Below are positions 6,863 to 17,703 of a DNA stretch of 37,664 nucleotides, piece after piece. Origin of the DNA: Planctomycetota bacterium (lineage in GTDB: Bacteria; Planctomycetota; UBA8108; SXIK01); NCBI GenBank assembly GCA_016209535.1, contig JACQVW010000259.1:1-37664 (forward strand), written 5' to 3'. The translations under genes and the position numbers were made by a program. The number at the start of each line of letters is the position of its first letter. Within the stretch, counting starts at the first letter, position 1. The notes under the pieces were generated by a model, which saw only the letters and a list, made by a program, of their open reading frames with translations, searched no databases and had not been told where the DNA came from.

Positions 6863-9657
6863 GGCTGTCCTCCCTCCTGGGTTTCGGCTTCCCTGGATCC
6901 GGGGCCGCGCTCCGCAGCCTGCGGCCCCACGAGCGACGCGAGGTAAGCGACCAGGTCCGCGATCTCCGCCTCGGTCATGGTCTGCTCGAGGCCCTCGGGC
7001 ATCAGCGACGAATCCTGCCGCTCCCGCCGGGCCACGTCCCCGAGGGGCACCCTGGCCGACGTCCCCTGGGCGGTGATGATCGCGAGCGCGTCGCCGTCCT
7101 TCGCCACCTTGCCCTGGTGCACCTCGCCCGAGCGAGTGACCACGATCTCGCACTCGTGGCCCGTCTTGATCGTCTTCGATGGGTCGAGGACGCTGTCGAC
7201 GAGGTACTCCGGCGGCTGGACCGACGCGATACCGTCGAGGGCCGGGCCGAGGGGCGCGGCGCGTCCGCGAGGCAAGTGGCACCCGCCGCAGGCGAGGGCC
7301 CGGAAAGCGAGGCGGCCCAGGAGCGGATCGCCGCGGCGGAAGCCCTCGAGGACGCGCCCGCGAAGGGCCGCCTTGTCCGGGGCCGCCGGCGCCGCGCCCG
7401 CGAGGAGCGCCCTCGCAAAGGCGAGCTCCGAGGCGAAGGGCTCGCCGCGCGCCGCCAGGGCGGGCCCCGCCTCCTCGAGGAGACGGACCGCGCCGGCGCG
7501 GTCGGCGTGGACCCGGAGCGCGCGCAGGGCGCCGAGGGCCGCTTCGCGCGAGGGCGAGGCGAGGAGCCTCGACCAGAGATCCGGATCGGCCTCGCGCTCG
7601 AGGGCGGCGAGGGTGGCGAGGGCGTCGAGCCGCGCGGCCGCGGGCGCGGTCTCATCGGCCGCGAGGGCCTTGACGACGGCGGCGCGGTCGCCTCCCGCGG
7701 GGCCCGCGGACGCGAGGAGGTCGCAGGCGGCGGACCGGAGGCCCGGGTCGGGGTCCCTCGCGAGGCGGGCGAGCACGGCGATCGCGGCCCGCGAGGCGGG
7801 CGCGGCCGCGAGCGCCTCGAGCGCGTTCCGCTTCTCGCCGGGAGTCTCGAGCGGGGCCGCGCCCGCCGCGACGGCCTCGAGGAAGCGCCCGAGCGCGCCC
7901 TCGAGGCCCTCGGCCGCGCCCGACGCTCGCCAGCGCTCGGCGATGGCGAGGATCTCGAGGACCTGTACCTTGTCCGGCCGCTCGAGGGCGCCGCGCAGGG
8001 CCGCGAGCGCCTCGGCGGCGGCCGTCTTCTCGTGGAAGGCCTCGTCGAGGGCCATGAGGCCCGCGAGCCGCACGTCCGGGTCGCCGTCGGCGAGGAGGGC
8101 CTCGAAGTCCTCGCGCCGGCCGCGGCGTGCCGTCTCGAGGGCCGCGGCCCAGCGCAGCCTCGGCAGATGCGCCGCCCCCAAGCGCAGGGCATCGCGCATC
8201 GCGGCGAGCCGCTCCTCGGGGCGCTGGAGGCAGAAGGCGGCCTCGAGCCGGACCTCGGGGTCCGCGTCGCGGGCGAGGGCCTCGGGCCGCGACGGGGCGG
8301 TGCCGAGGTCGCGGAGGAGCCGCAGGGCGAGCCGCCGGAGCCGCGCGTCGGGGCTCGCGAGCGCGTCCTCGATGCGCGCCGTCGCGCCGGGCTCGCGGGA
8401 CCGGCGGAGCTCCCAGAGGCCGCGGGCGGCCTCGAGGGCGGCGGCGTCGCGGCGAGGCCCGGAATGACTACGTTTGTAATCGATCTTGTAGAGCCTCCCC
8501 GTGAGGTCGTTCTCGTCGTCGCGGCCGTGCCAGTCGAGGACGTAGATGCCGCCGCCGGGGGCCGGGAGGAGCTGGGTCGGCCGGAACCGCGGGTCCGCGG
8601 AGCTCAGGAAGGGCTCCGACGATGCGACCTCTCCCGTCGCGTCGAGCCGGAGCCGGAGGACGGCGTGGTTCGCCGAGGGGAACCCGTGGGCTCCCCAGTT
8701 CGAGACGAGGAGGTCGCCTTCGTAGTCCTCCGGCAGCTCGAGCCCGTGGCAGGCGACGACGGCCGTGTGCGCCCCCGGGGGGTTCTCCCAGACCGGCGGC
8801 GCGAGCGGGTGGCGCCCCGCGAGCCACGCCCAGTCGGCGGGCCGCGTCTGGAAGTGGTAGTCGGCGCCGCGCTCGGCGTGGATGAGCCGGTTCGGGTTCC
8901 CCTCGCCGTTCGAGAGGACCCAGAGGTCGCCGAAGGGCCCGATGTCGAGGGAGAAGGGGGCGCGCATGCCCTGGAGGAGGACCTCGATCGAGGATCCGTC
9001 CGGCTCCAGGCGGAAGACGGCGCCCGTGCTGCCCCGCACGGCGGCGGTGTTCGTCGGCCCCGTGAGCTTCGCCGGGTGGTCGCCGACCGTCAGGTAGAGG
9101 AGCCCGTCGGGCCCGAAGCGCACGCGGTACATGCCGAAGGGGTTCCACGGCGACTCGGCGTCGCGGACGATGGCTCGAGGCTCGATGGCGCGCCCCTCCG
9201 CGTCGAGGACGGCGACCAGCAGGCGGTCGGCGTTCGTGAGCCAGATCCTCCCGCCGCGCACCGCGATGCCCATGACGGGGTTCGCGAAGCCCGCCGCGAC
9301 GACCGAGTGGCGCGCGAGGCGGCCGTCGGGCCCCAGCTCGAGCCGCACGACGGGGTTCGAGGGCGGGCTCACGGGCGAGCCCTCGGGGCCGTAGCGGTAG
9401 CTGTGGGCGAGGCTGACGTAGATCCGGCCCTCCTCGTCGAGGGCCATCGTCATGGGGTTCGCGAGCACGGGCTCAGCCGCGACGAGGCGCGCCTCGAAGC
9501 CCTCGGGCAGCCGCAGCGCCGCCGCGGACTCCTCGGGTGCGAGGGGCGGAGGGTCGTCCGCCCGCGCGCCGCGGGTCAGGGAGAGGCTCGCGGCGATGGC
9601 GGCGCCTCCCAGGACGGCGGCGGTGGCGGTGAGGGCGGCGGCGGCAGGTCGCACCAT
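6859..9657 (-). CDS. PVC-type propeller / HEAT / heme-binding cytochrome
   Basis: A 932-residue secreted protein typical of Planctomycetota and Verrucomicrobia (membrane-bound dehydrogenase-like propeller followed by the Pirellula/Verrucomicrobium-type heme-binding domain). Order: signal peptide ending near residue 33; a six-bladed-propeller-like part (LPEGFEARLVAAEP onwards) to about residue 400; Ala/Leu/Glu-rich HEAT-like helical repeats to about 740; a C-terminal cytochrome domain with CGGCH near residue 790, then DPSKTIKTGHE and a distal Met region (SLMPEGLEQTM). The family is presumed to oxidise sugars or related alcohols, but few members are tested. The ATG at 9657 is preferred because GGAGGAG lies about nine bases before it; an upstream ATG at 9675 would put that signal inside the gene. 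A palindromic regulatory site lies 35 bp upstream. Confidence 0.92.
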   Translation of the reverse strand: MVRPAAAALTATAAVLGGAAIAASLSLTRGARADDPPPLAPEESAAALRLPEGFEARLVAAEPVLANPMTMALDEEGRIYVSLAHSYRYGPEGSPVSPPSNPVVRLELGPDGRLARHSVVAAGFANPVMGIAVRGGRIWLTNADRLLVAVLDAEGRAIEPRAIVRDAESPWNPFGMYRVRFGPDGLLYLTVGDHPAKLTGPTNTAAVRGSTGAVFRLEPDGSSIEVLLQGMRAPFSLDIGPFGDLWVLSNGEGNPNRLIHAERGADYHFQTRPADWAWLAGRHPLAPPVWENPPGAHTAVVACHGLELPEDYEGDLLVSNWGAHGFPSANHAVLRLRLDATGEVASSEPFLSSADPRFRPTQLLPAPGGGIYVLDWHGRDDENDLTGRLYKIDYKRSHSGPRRDAAALEAARGLWELRRSREPGATARIEDALASPDARLRRLALRLLRDLGTAPSRPEALARDADPEVRLEAAFCLQRPEERLAAMRDALRLGAAHLPRLRWAAALETARRGRREDFEALLADGDPDVRLAGLMALDEAFHEKTAAAEALAALRGALERPDKVQVLEILAIAERWRASGAAEGLEGALGRFLEAVAAGAAPLETPGEKRNALEALAAAPASRAAIAVLARLARDPDPGLRSAACDLLASAGPAGGDRAAVVKALAADETAPAAARLDALATLAALEREADPDLWSRLLASPSREAALGALRALRVHADRAGAVRLLEEAGPALAARGEPFASELAFARALLAGAAPAAPDKAALRGRVLEGFRRGDPLLGRLAFRALACGGCHLPRGRAAPLGPALDGIASVQPPEYLVDSVLDPSKTIKTGHECEIVVTRSGEVHQGKVAKDGDALAIITAQGTSARVPLGDVARRERQDSSLMPEGLEQTMTEAEIADLVAYLASLVGPQAAERGPGSREAETQEGGQP

Positions 9658-9680
9658 GACCGCACTCTCCTCCATGCCAC

Positions 9681-9718
9681 CCGGCCCCGGCCGTGACGCG
9701 GGTCACGGGCGGGGCCGG
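9681..9718. promoter_or_regulatory. CRP/FNR-like palindrome, site B, inside a 17-bp hairpin
   Basis: The core CCGTGACGCGGGTCACGG (9691-9708) is an exact GTGA-N6-TCAC, 35 bp before the cytochrome start at 9657. It sits in a longer inverted repeat with 17-bp arms (9681-9697 and 9702-9718), one mismatch and a 4-base loop. The hairpin follows the DUF4058 stop, so part of its role could be transcription end or mRNA protection. There is no T tract. Confidence 0.55.
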
Positions 9719-9728
9719 CGGGGGCGCC

Positions 9729-10517
9729 TCAGCGCGCCCCACGGGCCCGCAGGTGCTCGTCGAGCCAGGCGGCGTCCTCGGGCGGTATCTCCGGTGGTGG
9801 TGGTGGCCGGCGGTAGTCGATCTGCGCGGCGTACGCCCCGCGCTCGTAGACGGCGGCCACCACGGCGCCAAGGTCGAGCGATGCGTCAGGATCGGGCGCG
9901 AGGAGGGGCACCGGCAGGGACGGCAGTGGGTCCCGGAGCTGGATGGGCCACACGTGCGCCTTCGGCCGCTCGCCGGCGCGGCTCAGGACGGCGTAGTAAG
10001 GAGCCGGCGGAACGGGCCTGGCGAGCGGGGGGCGCTCCCCGGCTCGCAGGAGGTCGATCTCCAGCAGGTGCACCTCCGCTCGCAAGAGCCTCTGCCGCTT
10101 GCGGCGGTAGGCCAGGAAAGTCTCGTGTCCTCGGCGCTTGTTCACGGGGGACAGGATCTCGATCGCCGCGACGAGGACCATCGTCTCGACCTCGTGGACC
10201 TCGACCGTGTAGAGCCTGATCGGCAGCTCGAGCGGCACGGCGCTCTCGACCGGCGCCGGACGGGCGAGCGCCACCGCCTGGGGCGCCGGCCGCGCGGCCG
10301 GTCGCGGCTGCCAGACGCCGACGTCGGGCCGCGCCCCTCCTGGCTGCGCGAACTCGACCTCCTCGTAGGTCACGCGGGGCGTGAGCCTCGCCACGTACCG
10401 CGGCTGGATCGCCCGGTTCAAATGCGCCCGGACTTCCGCTGCGAGGTCCCCATGGAAGTCGCTCCAGATCTCGGGGTCCTCGATGCACGGATCCATGCCC
10501 GGGAAGGGAGAAGGCAT
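9729..10517 (-). CDS. DUF4058 family protein
   Basis: A 262-residue protein that starts MPSPFPGMDPCIEDPE, the hallmark opening of DUF4058. The family's other conserved parts follow: WSDFH, TYEEVEF, a central IEILSPVNKRRG (close to the PD-(D/E)xK-like core pattern E-[IL]-[LV]-S-P-x-N-K), and PPPPPEIPPEDAAWLDEHL near the end. DUF4058 genes occur in many copies in Planctomycetota and Cyanobacteria; the function is unknown, and a nuclease-related fold has been suggested from the motif. No signal peptide. It precedes the hairpin containing site B on the same strand as the cytochrome gene. Confidence 0.9.
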   Translation of the reverse strand: MPSPFPGMDPCIEDPEIWSDFHGDLAAEVRAHLNRAIQPRYVARLTPRVTYEEVEFAQPGGARPDVGVWQPRPAARPAPQAVALARPAPVESAVPLELPIRLYTVEVHEVETMVLVAAIEILSPVNKRRGHETFLAYRRKRQRLLRAEVHLLEIDLLRAGERPPLARPVPPAPYYAVLSRAGERPKAHVWPIQLRDPLPSLPVPLLAPDPDASLDLGAVVAAVYERGAYAAQIDYRRPPPPPEIPPEDAAWLDEHLRARGAR

Positions 10518-10601
10518 CGGCGGCGCCTCGGTGCAAGGTCGGAGGGTGACTGAACCTCTCCGCGATTGTCGCTGGCGGCGGGGATCGGGTCAACGCGGGT
10601 T

Positions 10602-11594
10602 CTACCCCCGCCCCTGCCCGCTCCGGTGGTGCAACTGCCGGCGGATCGCGGCGGCCCGGCCGGCGCCGGCGGAGCCGCCCGCCTCGAGGCTCAGGGAGGC
10701 GGTCAGGTGGCGCGCCAGGGAGCGGACGGTCGGGAAGCGGAAGATGTCGGTGACGGCGAGGTCGGCGTAGAGGCCCTCGCGGACCCGCGCGCAGACCCTG
10801 AGGGCCGCCAGCGAGTCGCCGCCGAGGTCGAAGAAGTTGACCTCGGCGCCGGCGTCCGCGACCCCGAGCGTCTCCTGCCAGATCCTCGAGACTTGGCGCT
10901 CGACCTCCGCGTCGACCGGGCCGCCGGCCCCGGGACCTTCCTCGCAGGCCGCCGCCGCGAGGACCTGGGCGGGGACGCCGAAGACCGTGGCGCCCTCGGG
11001 CACGTCCTGGACCACGACGGAGCCGGCGCCGACGGTCGCCCAGCTCCCGACCTTGATCTCGGGGAGGATCGTCGCGTTCGAGCCGACGTAGACGCCGTCC
11101 CCGAGCTCGACCCGGGCGTTGAGGACGGCCCCCGGCCCGATCACGCAGCCGCGCCCGACGCGGCTCCCGTGGCCCGCGATGGCCCGCATGAAGACCACGG
11201 TCGCGTCGCCGAGCGCGACGCCCGGGCACACCGTCGAGTCCTCGTACACCGTGAGCTCGGCCCCGAGCTCGGCCCCGGCAATGTCGACCCTCGGGTCGAC
11301 GAGGGAGGCGAAGGGGTGCCCGAAGCCCGCGATCCTCGAGCGGGCCGCGGCGCGCTTCCGGGTCGTCCTCGCGACCATGTTGACGGCCTCGGCGCCGCCT
11401 CGAGCCGCCCCTCGCAGCGCCTCGAAGGGCCCGGCGACCCTCACGCCGAGGACGGACCTCCCGTGCTTCGCGGGGTCATCGTCGAGCAGGACGAGCTCGT
11501 CCCAGCGGCCCTCCATGCGGTTGACCGCCAGCGCGAGCCGCACCCCCTCGGGGTTCCCGGCCCCGCAGAGGTAGAGCGTGCGGAGGCCCGTCAT
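10602..11594 (-). CDS. PglD-like sugar acyltransferase fused to an acyl/peptidyl carrier domain
   Basis: A 330-residue fusion. Residues 1 to about 75 form a Rossmann-like N-terminal domain (LYLCGAGNPEGVRLA) as in PglD/NeuD-type acetyltransferases. About 85-225 is a left-handed beta-helix of hexapeptide repeats (for example GVALGDATVVF, ARVELGDGVYVGSNATI), the acyl-CoA-binding trimer fold. From about 235 to 310 is a carrier protein domain whose NFFDLGGDSLAALRV carries the phosphopantetheine serine near residue 261. The carrier would present a thioester-bound group for transfer or modification. The ATG overlaps the stop of the radical SAM gene by four bases (ATGA), so the two form an operon. 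No adenylation or condensation enzyme is in the window, so a partner must act in trans. Confidence 0.88.
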   Translation of the reverse strand: MTGLRTLYLCGAGNPEGVRLALAVNRMEGRWDELVLLDDDPAKHGRSVLGVRVAGPFEALRGAARGGAEAVNMVARTTRKRAAARSRIAGFGHPFASLVDPRVDIAGAELGAELTVYEDSTVCPGVALGDATVVFMRAIAGHGSRVGRGCVIGPGAVLNARVELGDGVYVGSNATILPEIKVGSWATVGAGSVVVQDVPEGATVFGVPAQVLAAAACEEGPGAGGPVDAEVERQVSRIWQETLGVADAGAEVNFFDLGGDSLAALRVCARVREGLYADLAVTDIFRFPTVRSLARHLTASLSLEAGGSAGAGRAAAIRRQLHHRSGQGRG

Positions 11595-12514
11595 CCCGCG
11601 ACCTCGTGCGCCGGGCGGATCCTCGCCGCCGAGCCCACCATCCAGTCCTTGCAGCCCTGGCAGCGCTCGGGGAGGAGGTGGAAGCGGCGCGAGAGGTGGT
11701 GGTCGCGGTACTCGCCGAGGCGCGCCCAGAGGGCCGTGAGGGTCTCGTCCCAGGCGTTGCCGGCGCTCTCCTCGCCCTCGGTGTCGCCCGGGCAGCGGGG
11801 CACGCGCCCGTCCCAGAAGACGTGCATCATCGTCATGGCCCAGGGGCAGGGGATGCGGTCCTCGGGCGCGACGCACAGGAGCGTCTGGAACGTGCCACCC
11901 CAGCTCAGCTTGTTCCGCACCTTGACCGTGGCGCCCCGCTCGAGCCAGTAGGCCTTGAACTCCTCGAGCTCGTGGCAGTTCTCGTCCATCTCGATGAACT
12001 GGACCTGCACCTCGGGGCCCGCGCCGCGCGAGCGCCGCGCCTCGAGAAAGTCCTCGATGTTCCCGTAGAGCACGTCGCGGACGCCGTTGACGCGGATCTT
12101 CTCGTAGGTCTCGGCGGAGAAGCCATCGATGCCGAAGACGACGAGGTCCACTCCCGAGTCGAGGACTCGCTCGCCGAGCTCGGAGGTGAGGAGCATCCCG
12201 TTCGTGTTGATGTTGAGCGACCGGAGGCCGACGGACTTGCCGTAGGCGATTGCGCTCAAGAGCAGCTCGGGCTCGAGGAGCGGCTCGCCGCAGAAGGAGA
12301 ACCAGACCTCGGTGTCGGGCGAGACCGCGGCGACCTCGTCGGCGCAGCGCCGGAAGAGCTCGAAGGGCAGCCGGCCCTTGGGCCTGCGCATGAAGGGGTG
12401 GTGGCACATGGTGCAGGCGAGGTTGCAGGCCGCGCAGAGCTCGACGGCGAGCTTCCTCGGGAAGCTCGACGGCTCGAGGGTCCGGGCGATGCGGGCGAGG
12501 TCAGGGTGGGGCAA
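11591..12514 (-). CDS. Radical SAM / SPASM protein
   Basis: A 307-residue radical SAM enzyme. The cluster motif CNLACTMC (Cys30, Cys34, Cys37 from the chosen start) and the FSFCGEPLL glycine-rich segment are clear. C-terminal cysteines (CPWAMTMM, RCPGD and CQGCKDW) fit a SPASM or twitch auxiliary-cluster region. These enzymes use S-adenosylmethionine to modify peptides, nucleosides or sugars. I chose the TTG start at 12514 because GGAGG stands six bases before it; the frame also runs upstream to a GTG at 12661, but that stretch is Arg/Pro-rich and looks non-coding. The gene overlaps the acyltransferase-carrier gene downstream. A CRP-like site lies about 150 bp upstream. The substrate may be the group carried by its operon partner (inference). 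Confidence 0.87.
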   Translation of the reverse strand: MPHPDLARIARTLEPSSFPRKLAVELCAACNLACTMCHHPFMRRPKGRLPFELFRRCADEVAAVSPDTEVWFSFCGEPLLEPELLLSAIAYGKSVGLRSLNINTNGMLLTSELGERVLDSGVDLVVFGIDGFSAETYEKIRVNGVRDVLYGNIEDFLEARRSRGAGPEVQVQFIEMDENCHELEEFKAYWLERGATVKVRNKLSWGGTFQTLLCVAPEDRIPCPWAMTMMHVFWDGRVPRCPGDTEGEESAGNAWDETLTALWARLGEYRDHHLSRRFHLLPERCQGCKDWMVGSAARIRPAHEVAG

Positions 12515-12664
12515 GGGCTTCCTCCAGGGTGGGGGAGAACACAGGCGTGGTTCTAAACCGCGTAAGCCGTGGTTTTTGAACCACGCCCCTCGTTCGATGC
12601 GATCCGGCCGGAATCGCCCCCTGCCTGTTCTCGGAACAAAGCTACGATGTGGCTGCGGCACGGA
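12515..12664. other. Leader region of the radical SAM operon
   Basis: About 150 bp without a convincing gene. It runs from the CRP-like site C to the TTG start at 12514. GGAGG at 12521-12525 (minus strand) is the ribosome site. No clear sigma-70 boxes or terminator seen. Confidence 0.4.
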
Positions 12665-12682
12665 CCGTGATCCAGGTCACGG
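12665..12682. promoter_or_regulatory. CRP/FNR-like palindrome, site C
   Basis: CCGTGATCCAGGTCACGG is an exact GTGA-N6-TCAC with matching outer CC/GG. It lies 152 bp upstream of the radical SAM start on the minus strand and just overlaps the end of a small sigma-like fragment. Confidence 0.55.
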
Positions 12683-12871
12683 CTGGCCAACCCTGCGCGC
12701 GCGATCCGTCCTCACGGGCAAGACTCGTAGCCGCACGGGCCGCTTGCGGCCGACGAGCTTCCGTATGCACGGCACGAGCATGGGGGCGAGCCGGTCGTGA
12801 ACCTCGCGAGAGGCGCTCTGGTCACCCGCTTGCAGCCTCGCGGCAAGCTCGGCGAGCTTCTCCCGATCCAT
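12677..12871 (-). pseudogene. Short fragment resembling the N-terminus of a planctomycete sigma/kinase-system protein
   Basis: A 64-codon frame with an ATG and GGAG six bases upstream. Its first 40 residues (MDREKLAELAARLQAGDQSA, then a VHDRLAPMLVPCIRKLV helix) look like the start of the sigma-70-like regulators common in this phylum, in which a GD dipeptide precedes the first helix. After about residue 42 the sequence turns into a short basic tail and stops at the palindrome, so any DNA-binding part is missing. It may instead be a real small protein of unknown role. Confidence 0.35.
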
Positions 12872-13063
12872 GATCTCTCCGGGGAAACCGGTGGAGGGTC
12901 ATGGGATCATTGTGCCTCGGCTCCCTGTGTGGAGACAAGTCCTGGGCGTCGGTCTAACGGATGAGTCGATGGTCGCTGTCAAAACCCGACATGACCGCGC
13001 GTTCCTCGGCAGGCGCTCAAGGGCACAGCGTCGAGCCATAGGGGCAGTCCGCCGGAGACATCC
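12872..13063. other. Region without a clear gene
   Basis: About 190 bp between the sigma-like fragment and the kinase-tail remnant. The minus-strand frame that runs through it is the out-of-frame tail of the broken PD40 gene. GC is lower than in neighbouring genes and nothing else is recognisable. Confidence 0.4.
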
Positions 13064-13111
13064 CGGCGGCGGCTCGAAGACCTCGGGGGTCCGCCTGTCC
13101 GGACCTACTGA
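13064..13111 (+). pseudogene. Remnant of a WD40-kinase C-terminus
   Basis: On the plus strand this reads RRRLEDLGGPPVRTY and a stop. The intact kinase at 15005-17647 ends RRRLEDLGGPAVR. At DNA level 13071-13102 matches 17613-17644 at 29 of 32 positions. Nothing upstream in the same frame resembles a kinase, so only the last codons remain. It overlaps the 3' end of the PD40 gene on the other strand. Confidence 0.55.
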
Positions 13112-14488
13112 CAGCCCGGCGTTGAAGTCTCGCACCCTAGTCGTTCGTCTGCCTCGAGATGCCCGACTCCGCAGCCGGGAAACGGCTCGATGGGTGCCGG
13201 CCCGCCGAGGAAGAGGAAGCCGAGCAAGGCGACGGGATCGGAGATGTCTACGGCTGGATCGCCGTTCGAGTTCAAGGCGGCGGCGCAGCCGGAAGCTTCC
13301 CCAGTCCGTCGTCACCTTCTCGACCGCGCGGTCCGTGTTCCCGGCGTCGTTGGTCAAGGTCAAACTGATTTCGTAGAGCCCAGGCACGCGCAAGGTAGTG
13401 CAAACCTTCGCGGCGTCGGCACCCTCCAGCGTCTCTCCGTTGCCCAGGTCCCAGGCATAGGAGCTGACGCTCGTGCCGTCCGTGGTCGAGGATGGCGCCG
13501 CGTCGACACAAATATCCAGGGGCGCGGGACCTCTCTCTGGAAGCACCGTGAACCTCGCGTGGGGGAAGCGCATGTTGACGGGCACTTGCCAGATGTCGAA
13601 GTCGCCCGAGCCGCTGGCGTGCGAAGCGAAGAAGAGCGTCCCTCCGTCGACTGAGAGGTCCTGCGTGATGACCGGGGACAGCCGGTTGACCTCGGGGCCG
13701 AGATCCCTCGCCGGCCCGAAGGGTTCCTCCCGGCTCCCTCGCGTCGCCACCCAGAGGCCGAAGTTGCTCGAGCCCCCGGGTGGCGTCGAGGAGAAGATGA
13801 GCGTCAGCCCATCCGAGGCAATCGCGAGCTCACCTTCGAAGGACGTCGTGTTGACCACTGGCCCGAGGTTTTCCGGCGTGCCCCAGGGCTCTACCCGACT
13901 GGCCCTCCTGGTCACCCAGAGGTCTCCGTCACCCAGCGAGCCGGGCCGCGGGGCTTCGCCGAGGAAGCTGGCTCCGCTGGCGAAGTAGAGCTCGATGCCG
14001 TCGGCGGTGACGCTGGGGAAGACTTCCGCGGCGGCCGAGTTGATGTCGGTGCCGAGGTTCATCGGCTCTCCGAAGTCCTCTTCGACAGCCGTCCGCCTCG
14101 CGACCCAGAGGTCCCAGCCTCCAGAGCCGCCAGGGCGCTTGGAGGCGAGGTAGAACTCGAGGCCATCCGCCGAGATCTCTGGGGTCGTGTCGTCGGACGA
14201 GCTGTTGAGCGGGGCCGCAAGCAGGACCGGCTCCGTAAAAGGGGCATCCGCGGTGGGACGGGTGGACGCCCATATTTCCTCGCCACCGAGGCCACCCGCG
14301 CGGCTGGAGGCGAAGTAGAGCGCCAGGCCATCGGCGGAGACACGAGCGGCGCAGTCGTGGAAAGCACTGTTGACCGGCGGCCCGAGATTGGTAGGGGCGC
14401 CGACGACCGGCTGGGCGTCGAGGGCTGAAGTCCGGGCGATGCGGAAAGCCACGGTGGCCGAGAAGCAGACTCTATCGGTCGCAAACAC
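13105..14488 (-). CDS. Secreted PD40 propeller - PKD - dockerin protein, frameshifted near the end
   Basis: From a GTG at 14488 (AAAGGAGG five bases upstream) the frame encodes at least five repeats of the type ADGLxLYFxSxRxGGxGGxDLW, a PD40 beta-propeller typical of TolB-like and OmpA-linked planctomycete proteins. A PKD domain follows (APLDICVDAAPSS to LTLTNDAGNTD). After VTTDWGSF, near 13270-13295, the open frame turns into Arg-rich nonsense and continues to 12899. In another frame the expected C-terminus is present: ALNSNGDPAVDISDPVALLG followed by a Phe/Leu/Gly stretch, ending in CETSTPGCQ and a stop at 13105-13107. That is a dockerin-like calcium-binding half-repeat as in other genes here. 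A single indel, or a sequencing error, separates the two parts. The signal peptide is weak and may be shortened. Confidence 0.75.
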
Positions 14489-14670
14489 TTGATCCTCCTT
14501 TCACTGGGATTGCCCATGGCCTTGCCGCAGTGGTCTCGGTATCCTGCGTGGGGTCTGGGGTCCGCCGCTCCCACAGGGGAGCGTGGCGGCCGCGCCTTGC
14601 AACTGGGAGGGCGTCATCCCGGCGCGGGCGACCTCAGAGAATCCGGCCTTTTTTTTGGCGAGCTGCGTGC
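14489..14670. other. Divergent intergenic region
   Basis: Separates the PD40 gene (minus) from the sigma factor gene (plus). It holds the AAAGGAGG ribosome site of the PD40 gene and a run of eight T at 14650-14657. No match to the CRP-like motif and no clear promoter boxes. Confidence 0.4.
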
Positions 14671-15004
14671 ATGGAATCCTCGGCCCACCTGGTCACGCAA
14701 CTTCTTGAACGTGCGCGGGACGGGGACCTCGCCGCGCGCGACGAGCTCTTCCGGCTCACCTACGACGAGCTGCACCGGCTCGCCGAGGCCCGCCTGCGCG
14801 ACGAGCGGCCGGGCCGGGCGCCGGACGCCTCGAGCCTCGTCAACGAGGTGTCCCTGAGGCTGCTGGAGGGGGAGAGGCTGCCTGGTGAGAACCGCGCCCA
14901 GTTCCTCGCCTGCGTCTCCCGGGCCATGCGCAACATCCTCGTCGACCGGGACTGGGAGGTCGCGAGGATGTGGCTCCTCCGGGAAATGCGTAAGGGGGAA
15001 TCGC

Positions 15005-15015
<11 letters not shown>
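14671..15015 (+). CDS. ECF-type sigma factor with most of region 4 missing
   Basis: A 114-residue protein, much shorter than the usual 180-200 of planctomycete ECF factors. Residues 1-80 match region 2 of the family: HLVTQLLERARDGDLAARDE, LRDERPGRAPDASSLVNEV and AQFLACVSRAMRNILVDR. The sequence then passes at once to DWEVARMWLLREM, which in relatives is the last helix after the region 4 helix-turn-helix (usually preceded by V-x-R-DW). The linker and HTH, about 70 residues, are therefore absent, apparently by in-frame deletion across a repeated DR dipeptide. Such a protein should bind core polymerase but not the -35 element. It overlaps the kinase gene by 11 bases, the normal sigma-kinase operon order. 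A true short variant is possible. Confidence 0.75.
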
Positions 15016-17647
<2,632 letters not shown>

Positions 17648-17703
17648 GGTCCCCCGAGGAGCCCATCTTGGGGTCGTGAACCGAGCTCCAGCTCCTCTTC
17701 TTG

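Noticed and set aside
7117-9696. An 859-codon plus-strand open frame opposite the PVC cytochrome
   Set aside because: Shadow frame with very biased composition and no family features.
11591-12661. Radical SAM gene starting at the GTG at 12661
   Set aside because: The extra 49 codons are Arg/Pro-rich, lack a ribosome site, and would bring the start up to the palindrome; the TTG at 12514 has GGAGG at ideal distance.
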